The notes under the pieces: model-generated
The model's input: only the letters and a program-made list of their open reading frames with translations
The model's database searches: none
Told to the model about the DNA's origin: nothing
From: Cloeon dipterum
Taxonomy: Eukaryota > Arthropoda > Insecta > Ephemeroptera > Baetidae
Assembly (NCBI RefSeq): GCF_949628265.1
Contig: NC_088786.1
Coordinates: 31,517,681 to 31,581,680, forward strand
Length of the DNA stretch: 64,000 nucleotides
Direction of reading: 5' to 3'
In this document: positions 1-12,558 of the stretch, piece after piece
Numbering within the stretch: position 1 is the stretch's first letter
Layout of the letters: the number at the start of each line of letters is the position of its first letter
Position numbers and translations under genes: made by a program

Positions 1-304
1 CGATTTCTTTCGCACGTCCACACATCTTTGCAAAAGTGAAATTAATTTTTGTTTCTATATCACACTTACGTCAAGTACTCTTTGAATTGCAAAAATCTCC
101 TTTCTTATTGTATGCCTAAAATCACCGAAAAAGAATAAAATAAAGAGAGAATAGAAAAAAATTGCATCTCTCGTGCATGCGAATTAAGCGCGGGCGAAGG
201 TCCAGATCCGGATAATTTGATTTCAAAGCAAGGCTAATGTGATTAAGAGTTTACTTTGGCCAATTTCACGCTCATGTTCGCGAGGCGTGGAACATTAACG
301 GTCG
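1..304. other. Upstream or 5' leader of the first CPAP1 gene
   Basis: No separate gene is visible. The stretch probably holds 5' untranslated or promoter sequence of the gene whose ATG is at 305. I found no convincing TATA box with an initiator, so the promoter may lie outside the window. Confidence 0.35.
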
Positions 305-3300
305 ATGTTGTTTTCTCCTCCCGCTATTGTTTTAATTGCAGGTAAGCGTTCTTGAGAGCGCGCCGCTTTGTTGCTGATTCTATACTTGGTATAGGCGTTC
401 AGGATGAATGTCCGCGGCTAATGATCGTTTCTCCTTCTTCGGAAATGCCTGTCTGGCCTGAGCAGGAGACGCGATAATTGCTAACTGAGGCAGTCAGTCA
501 GGGTTGAGCTATCCGAGTGGAAAGAAAGTTCTATTGTGTGATAACTATATGCCCTTTTGCCGCTAATTACATCTCGCTACTCGAGTAAAACGGCCTTTAT
601 TCGTTCCGAGCGTTTCTTTCCCCGCGCGAAGGGAACAGAATAATTGTTGTTATATTCAAATTCCGACGTTTGCTTCTCATTTTATATTGGTCCGTTCAAG
701 GGCGTGAATATGATTTTAATATATTAATTTTTCCTGTTACAAGGCAGTAGCCAGAACAGAGCTGAGTTAAGTTTGTCTTTTTCAATAGATCACGAGAATT
801 TGAGTTGGTTTTACCGGCCAAAAAGTAGGTATTTTTACAATTAATGTAATCCAGTTTCTCTGTGGCTTGTGAAATTAAATGGTTTCCTTTTAGCTGTTTA
901 GCCAAAATATTTTGATTGAACTCAAATATTTGCCCTTTATCAGTTTTTTGTGCGTACGTTCACTCAAGGACCGCCAATCTACTTTTTTGTCGAATTAACC
1001 GATTTAGCACAAGCATCACAGCCGCCAGACCCATGTAAGGCACAATATGCAATTCCAATCTTGAAGGTCCGCCCGCAGACAAACGCGACCTCACTCATTG
1101 TGCGCGCATTCCAATTTCAATTGACCGCACCTGACTGCGATCCCAGAACGAATGTGTTCTGCATTGTGTATACACACTTGAAAGGGCCTAAATCACCGCT
1201 CAATTGCCCGAAATTGCGGTTGGCAAAAAGCGTCAATTGTAGTGCAATTCGCAATGTCACTTGCACTTTTCAGACCGATTGCGTCTGGAATATTGCAAAA
1301 TTGAAAAAAATGCAGTTGTGAGTTTATTCCTGATCGTTAATATTCATTTTTTACAGATCTCATACTAAAATCTATAGTTGGCAGATGCCATTGAATGTAC
1401 AAGAACACGAGGTTGTCATAATTTTTCAGTTGAAATGAATGGCATCTTTCTCAGTGTACAACGATATATTTATTTCTCCCCAGGAAAAAAGAGTTCACTA
1501 TACACTGAGGAAGTGGAATTTGATTTCAGCAGAAAATGTATGAAAATTTATGCGCCACGCCAAAAGTCTAATTTTGGGTCAAGCTGAGCTAGCCGACTGT
1601 CTAAAAGTCAAAAAATAGAAGTGGTTGGAACTTCATTTAAAAAAAAATGTCAGTTCTTCAGCCACCACCTAAAATAAGCTGAGACCTCTATAAAAATCAA
1701 TTGCTACGACGTTACGTTCTTTAAACTGAATTGAATTTAAACTACCAGCAGAGAATTGAAACGTAATATTAATATAAATGTTTTTTTTCAATTTTATTGC
1801 CTCAAAGAAATTTCATTCACAATTAATGAACAAATTTCACTTTTAGTTAACCAGCAGCTATCGGTCCAAAAAAGATCATGCACGAACCACTCACATCTAA
1901 TTAGCAAACTCACAAAGTGGATTAAAACCTTATTGACTGAGTAATAAGACAATTTGCATCGGCGTGCGCATCGAGAGTGCTTTATGGTCCATTCCACGAA
2001 GTGATTTATTTCCGTCGGTCAAATATGCTGACCCGCAGCGCAATAAGTACTAAATTAAGCCCGCGTATATTACTATAGTGGAATTTGCACTTTTCACTTT
2101 GATGGTTGTTCATTACCGATCTGTCACGTCGCTCATGTTTCGCCGATTTCTCCGCGGCTGACGGGGTGCGCGAAAATGGCACTTTTCACGCGTGGCGGCG
2201 CACGCTCTTTGAACTTTCGCACAATTTTCACACAAAACCACCTTGAACTGGTGTGCCAGTGTCGAGAATGCTTATTTACGACGCGTTATTACTTGTTCCT
2301 TTTCATCATACGGCACGAGAAAATCGAAGCACTTTTCTTTCTTCGCCACTCACACCTGAGATCATTCTCGTTGACACGCTGCGTTCTTTGAATATGCATG
2401 AAAGCGGCGGCGTTTCTTTTCCTATCCTGGCTGCGCGTGGGTGTGAATTGAACGAGAGACTCGAACGCACGATGTTTCCGAAAATTACAGCGCTTATCAG
2501 GGTTGGCAGTAAATCATGCTTGTCGGCGCTGAACAGCTGGTCTTTTTTCATTTGTTTATAATGACCACCAATAAGGAAAGTTTTTTATTTAAATACATTT
2601 TCCAATAACTCTTTCATTAATATAATATTTTATTTCCACGCTAATTGCACAACTGTTGAGGGAAATTGGTATTATGAAATTATGAAATATATGAAAATAA
2701 AAAGAGTGAGCAGTTTTTTCTGCTTTTTCTTTTTATTTCAAAATAAATAGGTTCAAGGAATTTGTTGCAACAGTTAATTTCTGCTAAATTTTCCTGTTCA
2801 CATATTTAGTTTCCTCCCAGCCCCAGTTGGATAAACACGAACAGGCAGTGCCAATCACAAGCATAAAACGGAAACGCAATCTCCTTCAAAGCGGTCAATT
2901 TGTTTCCTCTAGCCTTAATCAAAATAAAACAGAGCCAGGGAGGCGTGGAAATTCCGATTTGTAGAGGATGTAAACAAGGTTTGATATCAATTAGAACTCA
3001 AAGAAGGTCCGGCTCATCGCTGCGTAAATATGCACTCGCGAATAACACCCTGTTTGCACAGCGAAGAATAAAAGGCCGAGGTTACAGCCTCACGGCGGAA
3101 TTATGATGTATAATAAAAGAGCGCGAGTGTGTTTGCCAGATAGAGAGGATAGTGTAATTAGCTAGCAAATAAAAGAAATGCTGCTCGCCGTAGGGCGATT
3201 CAAAAATTTATAAACGTGCGTCGAGGGCAAGGTCGGCGCTAATTAATTCGTGCATAATCTCTGTGCTGAACTAGTTTTCGCAGCTGATGAAAGGCTGCTC

Positions 3301-6300
3301 TTTGATTTTCCACTGCGAACGCGATACGCGATACAACGCAGACAATGTAATCTGACTATAATTAGGCTGGCGTAACGAGCGAGCGAGCTTGAAACTGACA
3401 AACAAAAGTGGAAGTCGCCGTGTGAGAAAAAAAGTATAAAAAAATTATATTATGTCACTTGAAAACAGCGCGTGTGGGAATTCGCTCGAATTGCTGTGGT
3501 TTTGCAGCAGGAAATGTTCACGTCATAGATAAATGCTAGATTTCGTTAGCACGGATTTTCGCAGCTTGGTAATTAGTTCATTTTTTACTGTCCAGCTGAC
3601 AATGAATCACAACACAAGCAGCAGAGATAGTAAAAATATTCAATTTTATAAGTTATTAAAATTTTTTTGTATTTTTGGAAGTAAATACATTCTGATTTTC
3701 AATTAAGAGTCAGTGTTCTTAATTAGCATTCAAACTTTGGAACCAGGTTTCTCGAAATTTTGAGCGGCAACCTGGTTTTTTTCTAATTTAGAATATATTT
3801 AATGCAGATGAGGAAAAATTTTTTTTAGCACTGATCCACTTTAAATGGTATTATTTCTACACCTCTAAAACATTTAAAAATTCATTTTTTCACATGCAAA
3901 TAACTATCTAAACTATAAAAGTGGCATGTGCGCCATTGTCTAAAATTAATAGTCTCGCCCTCGCGTCCAAACAATAATAATGAGCATATCTACGGTGCAA
4001 ACACAATTTAATGATTCAATCGGGCTGTGCAGATTCCGTTCCTTTGTGTGTGGAGCAAGCGGCGGTGAAAGGCTGTATTTGCATTGCATTATGCGATCTG
4101 CTTAATGTATTCACGCGCGCGCAAAACAAGCCTCGCAATCACCATGGTACACTGAAAAGCAGTTTGAATTTCTTCAATTGGCCCACGCATTCGTCGCCGT
4201 CGCGGCCGCACGCCGCCAAATTGTCTCCACGGCGGTTGCGAAAAACCAGAGCGGCTTGTCGTTATTACGTCTGCGGAAAAAGAGAAATGAGAAATTCCGT
4301 GCGGCTGCATAATTATCGTCTAGAGGTTAATTAGTTGACGTAACTTTTCAGTTTTGAGGTAATGATGCGAGCATCTTCCTCTCTAAATCGGGACACTAGC
4401 TCTCGCTGCAGGAAGTCGTAAATCGCGGCGTTTGCGTGAGACATACACTTGCGGTGGTCTAGATTTTTGAAACGTGAAGCTGCGTTTCTTGTTGCAAAAT
4501 TTGATGTTTATTTATAATTACTATAGGAGATATTAATGACCATTTATAAATGCAGTCAATTATCAAATGTGAACAGTTAATAGTTTAAGGATTCGAAATT
4601 TCAGGCAATTTTGCAATTTATTGAATTCTAGTGGTGTTACTTTTTCAAATATAGTTCCTATATAGAGAAAGCTAAGTAAGCTACTTGTTCTATGCGCTGT
4701 GTACATACGTTTATCAATGTTATAAAGTTCTTCTCATTATTTAAATAGTTTGATTTATTTAATTTTTTTTTGTTATTGCATAACATGAATGAAAATATAT
4801 GGCGTTTCCAAAGTTATAAAGATGATAAAATGTAAGGTAAATTAAAATTGTAATTTTCGTGTTAATTGTTTATTTTTAATGTAATAGTTCTCAAACAGAA
4901 ATATTAAGAAATGTTCCATTTTTTCCAGTTTTGCTGGTCTCACTCTGCAAGGCTCAAATTCCTGAGGTAAGTCAACATTTCCTGCACCCTTTTTTCCTGT
5001 CTATTGTCGATAAAACCATCTTGCACATTCCCTCTGCCCTTTGCGTCGATGTTTCTCCTCCCTAAGTTTTTTATCCATAGAACTCAACAATTGTTTCTTG
5101 CATGCGTTCAGTTAATAGACTACTTAACTGAATAATACAGTATAAAATCAAAGCGTAAAAAGTACCACTCCCACTTGATTGCAGAGTGCACTGTACACCA
5201 TTATTATTAATAATAATGCATGCCACCCGTTGCGAATGTCAGGCAGTGAAAGTAATGACTCCTTCGTAGTTGCTTTGCCAAACCAACAGCTTGATTTCGA
5301 CTAATTTAATTTTAGAGCTGCGTCGGCTGTCGGCTCCAAAAATAGACCAGTGCGGTGTCAAAGGTGCAGAAATCCGCGATATTTTGCACCTGTCCCGACG
5401 CGCGTGGGAAATCGCGCCTCGAAGAATCAGACTGGCCCAGCAATAATAATGCCGCATGGCTATGTATGAGTGTTTTTATAAAATTGGAGTGCGCGACTGG
5501 GGCAATCCGCTGCTCTCTCACATAACTCCCATTAGGACCGGCTGCCTGCTGTTGCGATTGTCGCGTGGAGCAATTTCGCGTTAGTTGATATTAATGTAAT
5601 ACGTATGTGTCGGCGTGCGCGGGGGATCTCATTCGTCGGCGGAGTTAATGAATACGGCAGGTTGTGCGTCGTTGCCAAAGCTGATTACACTCTTGGGCAA
5701 TGGACGGTCCGAGGCACAACATAATTTTTGTTATTTTGCAATTGCGACAGATTTTAGACTTAAATTATATGAGCTCGTTCTGCCAATTTTTTTGTTGATA
5801 TTCACACTAAACATATATTTCAAAAAATCAATTCTAATGGATGCGAAGATAAAAAATAAAGTTTTTGTTTTCGAATTGCGGCCAAATTAGAGGTGATTTT
5901 TTTTTAATTTAATTTTTTTAAGTGTTCTTTTTCCAAGCAAAGTGGAAGTTGAACTTTTTATAAAAACACAATTCCAAATCAAATCAGAAGATATGGATAT
6001 GTTTCTTCAAGAAGCAAACAGTTCATGATTTCTCGAGTGGTTTAGCATCCATAGCGAGCGCATAGAAAGGTCCAAATTGCACGCAACTGACAAAGCTTTG
6101 GCCGCGACCATCAACGCAGGATTTGAAAATTGCCGTGCAAAATCCTAATATCTCCATTAATTTTGATCGCGGCAGGTGAAAAGAGTGGCTCTAAAAAGAG
6201 AAAATAGCCATACACGGCCCATTATAGAGATTATTTTTGTATAAAAAGAAGGGCTTCTTCCGGAGCCGTTAGTTTATTAATAAATAACGACTGCACGAAG

Positions 6301-9300
6301 GATCCCACACACACACACACACACGCTCGACAGTGCGATTGAAAAGAAAGCTCACCCACAAGCCTATTCATTAATTTCACGTGCTGTGCAAAGAGTAGAG
6401 CCGAGTCGGAAAATGCGACGACGATAGTGGAACGATTTTGCCGATTGTAATTACGATCTGGATCACTGCAGCGTCACGCGCGCAATCTGACTTTTGAGAG
6501 AGTGACCCCTGGCCCCCGTCAGTTCACCCACACACGTACACATTAAACACAGTGCAGCTCTCGGTATCTCACACAGCAAGATCATCTTTCTTTGCCTCGC
6601 GCACGCGGCAATTCCGATCGCAATCCATTTGCCGTCGCGGCAGGTAGGCAGATGCCATTTTTTCTCTGTCGGCCGCTTTCTCTGTCTGAAAGATGATCTG
6701 TGGTTTCACTCATACTTATGTAGAAAATGTCCCCATAATATAAATATTGGAATTTATATTTCAATAAATAAATCCAATATCCTATGGTTATCTATTTTGG
6801 TTGCCATTTTTGGGCACTTTGTTCGCAAAATCGGGGATTTTTTCTGTTAATTAAATACTTAGGAATCTCAGACATTGCAAAAGGAGGATAAAAACCTATC
6901 AGTTTTAAATTTGCAATTATTTTGTCCCTTTTTTCACAGTAATTGTAGCTCAAAAACCCTCACTAATTTTATTTTTCCTCCATGACAGTTTTTCTTTAAA
7001 TTCTCTTTTCTTCCTTTCTAAGTTGGGCTCAATAATTGCTGTAAATTTTTAGTACAAATTCAACTGGTAAAGATAGCTTGTTAAATTGATGTGACTAATT
7101 TTAATGGGTTTTACACAAACGGTACTTGAACTTTATTCTCTCTTTAAAATGGTACCATTTAGTCACAGTCAGTATCTGTAATAGATTTTTGAACTAATTT
7201 TCTTCCAAGAATTTGTTAACAAAGCTGTAAAAGTTGACGGAGCTGCTCAAATTTTAGTTTCATGACACGAGTAAGAGCTCTCCTTTCACCGAGTTAATTA
7301 ATTGTGGGAGCACGAAAGCATTTAAATGGCACACGAGACAAATTACACTCACTGAATAAATCACTATAAACCGACGCAATGGAATAAATATACCCGATTT
7401 TGCAGATGAGACGTCGTGTTTTTAGCCGTTAGTTTTGCAACTCATCACGGGCGCAAAGCTCTCTCGGTTCGGCGACGTAATCTCGTTTTCCGCACGTAAT
7501 TACCATGTTGAGAGATGCAAACAGCAGATTCGCGCACGAGCATGATATTGTTTTCAGCTCTCAAAGTATCAGTGCTTATACATTTACGGCAAATGCACGA
7601 ATTTGCGATCATTTTCCCACCAAAATCCACGTGCAGGAAAGAGATCTGTCAGCGTTATGAAATTTGATACGCTTACACAGGTCGTGAGAGTCACGCGAGC
7701 GATTTCTAGGATTCTTGATTGGTATAATACTCCCTGGAATTCAGTGTTTGTAATTATTCGGGTTTTGCAGAGACCGTCGCTTGGCGCGGACTACGACGAT
7801 GGCACCACTTTGAACCAAGGCGGAGAAGTTTTCGACTCTGACCCTCTGCTCTACCTGAGTAAAGCAATTCATTATAGATTTACAACAACCCTTTCTAATA
7901 CCGAATCTCCAGATCTGGGAGGCAGTCCTGGAGTTGACTTTCCCATGTACCGAAAAATTCCAAAGACGTCATTTTCGTGCAAGAACGTCAAGGCTTCCGG
8001 CTACTACGCCGACATGGAAACCAACTGCCAAGTATTTAACCGACGCATAAATGTCTAATCAATTACAAAATGAATTTAAATTTAAGGTGTTCCACCTGTG
8101 TGAAAACGGCGAGAAGCTGTCCTTCCTCTGTCCCAACGGCACTATTTTCCGTCAGTCGCGGCTGACGTGCGACTGGTGGTACAAAGTGGACTGCGGCACC
8201 TCTTTGGAGTTTTACGAGTCAAGCGCCGAGCAGCTGCGTCAGGACAGGACGACACCCAAAGGCGACAAGTCCAGCAGGCCGAGGCCTCTCAACTTTGACG
8301 ACGATCGCAGTGAGAGCGAAACTTGCGAGTGTTAACCAACAGAAACTAACACTTTAAATTTGCAGAAGTCAACAATCTGGAGTCGCAGGTGTTCGCTGAA
8401 ACTGGCTCCTTGATCATCAGCCGGCAAAAGAGCGCTAAGAAGTTTTTCGAGAGCAAATCAGTCCCCGTCCCCGCGGAAGTAGCCACCGTGAAGTCGACAG
8501 GCCGCTTCGAGGTGAGGAAGCCCAAGCCAAACTCATCGGCTCAGACAACCTTTGGCAACAAGAACAGCATCTACACACCCACCGTTCCACCTATAACCAG
8601 CACCACGAGGTCAACCACAACAAGCACTACCACCACCACCGAACCAACAACCACAGAGGTAAAATCAAAATCCTGATGTCTTGGATCTTTTATATTTAGA
8701 TTAAGGTTTAGAGGCCCAGTGTCCAGTATGGTTAATTAGATGTTATGGTACTTTTAATATGTAATGAATCCAATCAAAGAAAAGGTGACAGGTGACTACC
8801 GTCAAGCATTTAAAGTTGTGTGTTCCATAAAAAGATCATGTTCCGATAAACTTATAAATAAATTTTAAATTATTAATATATTAAATTGTCAACAAAATCA
8901 ATTATTTTTTTTAAATATGTTGAATTTAAAATCTTTAATATATTAAAAACTAATAAAAAAATAAAAACTACTTCCATAACTTTAATATTAAATGTTTGCA
9001 AAATTTTATGTATTATAATTAACTCAATGTTGTTGTTTACACGCAGGTTCCCACAACAACCTACGAAATCACCACCTACAGGGAATCTGAGCAGAGGTCA
9101 GAAGGAGAATCCCTGCAGGGCAGCCACAGCTCATGGTTCAGCTCGGCCGCCACTGACCCACCTGCCACTGAGTCGGTGAGTTTCGTGTTGAACTTGACTT
9201 GAACACGTGAAAAAATTTCCGCCAACATAGAGTGAGTTTGAATGTTCACAGTGGCATACGTGTCAAGATAATTGCTCTATATTCTCATCAGTCTTTAAAT

Positions 9301-12300
9301 CTAGATGTATTGTTTTTACTATTTTTTGTGTCAAGGAAAAATTAAACACGGAATACTAGAACGATTGCTGCATAAAAAAACACAATTTTCAATTATGACC
9401 ATCATAGTAAAAACTCCTACAGAAAATGAATTTTCAAACAGATACTTCAATCAATACGTACGTTATTATTTTAAATTGAATTGCAAGAAAAATTGCGTTA
9501 CACCACTTAATAGAATGTTTAAGATAATAATCTAGTTCTTGCTGGTGTTAGCAGCGTCATGTTTCTTAACTGCCCGGGGGCTCAAAATCGCTTTCTGATA
9601 AACTTTTAAATTACTCGCTTCAAGTAAGTCTGCTCAGTGGCGTAAATCTGCTAATTTGCCAATCAGCAAATGCTAAACTCTAGCGGCGGTAACCTGTTTC
9701 GCCTACACCCAACGTGCATATATCGTGTGAGTGCGTGCACTGCAGAGGTGCACGTGTCCCCACATGACCCGCGGCCGCTTCGCAAATATTCAATCGCCTC
9801 TGAGTTGCTCCAATTTTTCACCGAGCCCATGATCTGGTTTGCAGACCATTCCCGAGTTGGTCAACACGCTGCAGAACGAGAGGAGAAGCGACGAGGGCAG
9901 GGCTGGAAGGGCGCAGCGCCTGGAGGACGTGCCGCTGGTCGCGAGACCCGAGACCTTGCACTCACTGGCCACTTACTTCGCCGCCGACAATAAGACCAGA
10001 GTGGAGCTGGAGAAAATGGTACACTTACACACATGCATGCACTTACGGCGTGCGTATTATTGGCATATTGTTTTATCAACCTGACAAGCAAGCACTGACA
10101 AGTTTATTAAATTCGGGATTTATATTCTCGCTTTGGTTGCGCAATGTTTTGATTAGCACACAAAAGCTTTCCTTTGTCGTTCTGCTTCAATGGTTAAGAC
10201 TAATTTCTGAGCTTTTGAACACCTATACAATAAAGAAAGAGAATGGACTATGTATACCAAATATTAAATTCAAGACACAAGCCACAAAAAATAATCATAT
10301 TAATCATGAATACCAAAATTATAGGAGAATGAATATGAACTAAAAGGAATTTTACATTTTTCAGCTAATGAGGCTTGAAAGGCTGGTACAGTGTCTGGCC
10401 GGTCCGAGATAATTTTCCTTTTAAATTTTTATACTATTAATATTCGATAAATGCGATAAAGCCGGCAGTAAATCTCCCATTCAGCATGCAATGACAATTT
10501 TTGAACCTGCAGGTCCCTGAAGATCAAAAAGTTCTGATGGAAAAAATTGTGCGGGAGCAGAAGCAGCTAAATCCATCCCTTGACACCTCCGACCCGAATT
10601 TGCGCCAACTGGCTAAGATTTTCAGCAAGGCCCTCACCGACTACCTGCACGACCCTGAATCCTTCCGCGAGACCCTGAGCGCTGTTCACCCCACCCAGCC
10701 ACCCCTCCCGCTGGTCAGCGACAACTTGCTGCTGGACGAGGACAAGGACGAGGTTCTCGACTTCTCCGACGCGCCGCAAACCAAACCACAACGCCTGGTG
10801 ACGACCACCCCCAAGCCGTACACTTCTACCACGTTAACCCCTGTGACCGTGCGACGCAACGACGTCGCTACCAAGATCAACGAAATCCTCGACGTGCCCT
10901 CGGGCAGGAGGGCTCCGGACGGACTGTTCGTCACGCCGAGCGACTTCGCCAGCCCTCTGGACGCGGAAACGCGCGGATACCTGCCAAGCACCTCTGCAGC
11001 CTCGGCGAACCTAGTCGACGCCATTCCCACGCCAACCTCCTTTCCCAACCCCGAAAGCATCCCATTCGACCCACCCTCGTACTACCCCCAGACCCGCGAC
11101 TACGTCGAAATCGGGTTCCAGCCCTCCCTGTTCCAAGCCCCGACGGGCAGGGGCCTCTTCGAGCCCGCCCCCGGCCTCGACTTGCACCCGAACCAGCCTC
11201 CCTACGACGTCAACCATTTCCTCCCCAGTGACCTCAACTCCCTGTCCATCCTGAACATTGAGACCCACCACAGCCCCACCCAGCCACCCGTCTCTGTCTC
11301 GGTGCACATCCCCAAGGGCATCGACCACCGGGTGACTATCGTCTCGTCCCCCGAGAACCTCCAGCTCCGTCACCAGCCCTCCGCCCCCTCCTCCTCATCT
11401 AGCAACCAAAACCGACCCATGATCAGCAAGCTGCTCTTCCCCCTCCCCTCCGAGTCGCTGGTGTCGGAAGGCACGGCCAGCTTCCCGTCCGACTTCCGTT
11501 CCTCCAAGAGCCAGCAGCTGCTGGAGAACACGATCGAGGGCAGTGGCGTCTCCACGCTCGTCACTCAGACCATTCCTTCTCCCACCACCCCAGCCACCAC
11601 CGTTGAGCCCATCACAGAGTACATCCCGAGTACAAGCGAAGAGCCGACCACAATTCCCACCACCCTTCCCACCACAACGCTACCCCCCACAACCACGGAG
11701 GAGATCGTGGCTAGGGCGAGGAAGATCGACGACAAAGCGGACGACTCGAAGCTTGTGTTGCTGCTGCTCAAGAATGGAGCGACCACTCCCGGCCCTGCCA
11801 CCCCCTTCATCAGCAAAACCATGCTGATTGAGGCTTTGCTCAAGTCCCAACAGGAGAAGGCCGAAGGTAAATGACCTCTTACGTCTTGGGTGTGTTTTAA
11901 TTTTGGCCTTTTTTTATATCCTCTGTTAAGATGTGCCGCAAACAGGGGTTAACTACGCTGAGACAACAACTGCTTCCGCAAAGCTCGTTAGCAGCACCAA
12001 TGAAGCTACCACTTACAGGTGAAATTCTAGATTATTATAATTCCATTGATCTGACAAATAGATATAATAAATTATTTTAGACTAATTGTTAGAATAGATC
12101 CTAGGAACTCTCAACACTCTTTTGAATCACAGGATAAATTAATCAACTATCCTAATTAAGCAAATATAAACTGTATCATATTTTATGAGAATTTTTGCTA
12201 TGAATTTACTACAAGTGCTGAGATTAAACCAAGAATGAGCAGTGTTTTCTTTAAAGTTTAGCAAGCATTGCGGTCTGAACCAAAAAAATATTATTTCATT

Positions 12301-12558
12301 GCTGATATACAGTTATGTAATTTAAAATATTTTAGGAGCGCGAAACATGCTGAAATCCTGCAGAGGATCCAGTCGGAGATCGCGAAGAAAGAGCAGGAGC
12401 AGTCGACGTCCGAGACGCTGCCAGAGGCCAACTCCTTGGTCACGAACAGCAACGGCGCACAACAGGAGAGGACGGCGCGAGGGAGTCTCAACCACTCGGA
12501 CTCAAGGGCCCTCGATATCCTCAAGTCTCTCTACTCGCTTGCGTCGAGGTGGATATAA
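305..12558 (+). CDS. CPAP1-type chitin-binding cuticular protein, 11 exons, 921 aa
   Basis: Secreted protein predicted to bind chitin in cuticle or a related matrix. Exons: 305-341, 4929-4966, 7771-7858, 7913-8031, 8087-8309, 8366-8658, 9047-9175, 9845-10018, 10513-11866, 11931-12018, 12336-12558. All junctions are GT-AG, phases agree and the CDS is 2766 nt. Exons 1-2 join into a signal peptide starting MLFSPPAIVLIAVLLVSLCKA (shown here only as the first-exon half plus LLVSLCKAQIPE). One type-2 chitin-binding domain (CBM14) has six cysteines at residues 77, 93, 99, 109, 122 and 130, with GYYAD, PNGTIF and CDWW motifs. The remainder is Thr/Pro/Ser-rich and mucin-like, with runs of T near residues 245-266 and again near 690-730. 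AATAAA at 13039-13044 is a possible poly(A) signal. Exons 3-11 are well supported; exon 1 rests on start, donor and phase only. A further in-frame exon in the 2.8-kb second intron cannot be excluded, and the transcription start may lie left of the window. Confidence 0.82.
342..4928 (+). other. Long first intron of the CPAP1 gene
   Basis: This intron separates the two halves of the signal peptide. The donor is a strong GTAAGC after a phase-1 G; the acceptor is preceded by TTTTTTCC. It holds one unexplained cysteine-rich open frame (about 920-1321) and otherwise AT-rich sequence with several GC-richer patches (for example 2150-2500 and 4150-4320). I recognised no transposon or RNA gene in it. 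Confidence 0.6.
920..1321 (+). other. Unassigned cysteine-rich open reading frame inside intron 1
   Basis: An uninterrupted frame of about 134 codons without an ATG near its start. A plausible splice acceptor (TTTATCAG) ends at 943, and a GTGAGT donor lies at the 3' end around 1320. The translation has seven cysteines, mostly preceded by D, N, F, P or T, and three N-glycosylation sequons (NATS, NCSA, NVTC), which would suit a secreted protein. I do not recognise a family. The frame cannot be an alternative exon of the host gene, because using the 943 acceptor puts that gene in another frame with an early stop. It may be chance, a decayed gene or part of a nested gene. Confidence 0.22.
4967..7770 (+). 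other. Second intron of the CPAP1 gene
   Basis: AT-rich intron with GTAAGT donor and TTTTGCAG acceptor. It contains a (CA)n microsatellite near 6306-6324 and no supported gene. An extra exon with phase 0 at both ends could hide here, but I found none. Confidence 0.5.
6306..6324. repeat. (CA)n microsatellite
   Basis: About nine CA units in the second intron of the CPAP1 gene. Similar short CA/TG tracts occur near 28165, 50666, 53093, 58869 and 63891. Confidence 0.9.

Noticed and set aside
7603..8058. Open frame starting at 7603 as the start of the chitin-binding gene
   Set aside because: Its 5' part lies upstream of a clear TTTTGCAG acceptor at 7770 and encodes no signal peptide. The frame only looks continuous because intron 7859-7912 is a multiple of three.
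10686..11843. Several long minus-strand and other-frame ORFs in the large CPAP1 exon
   Set aside because: They are shadows of the real exon 10513-11866 in Thr/Pro/Ser-rich, stop-poor coding DNA.
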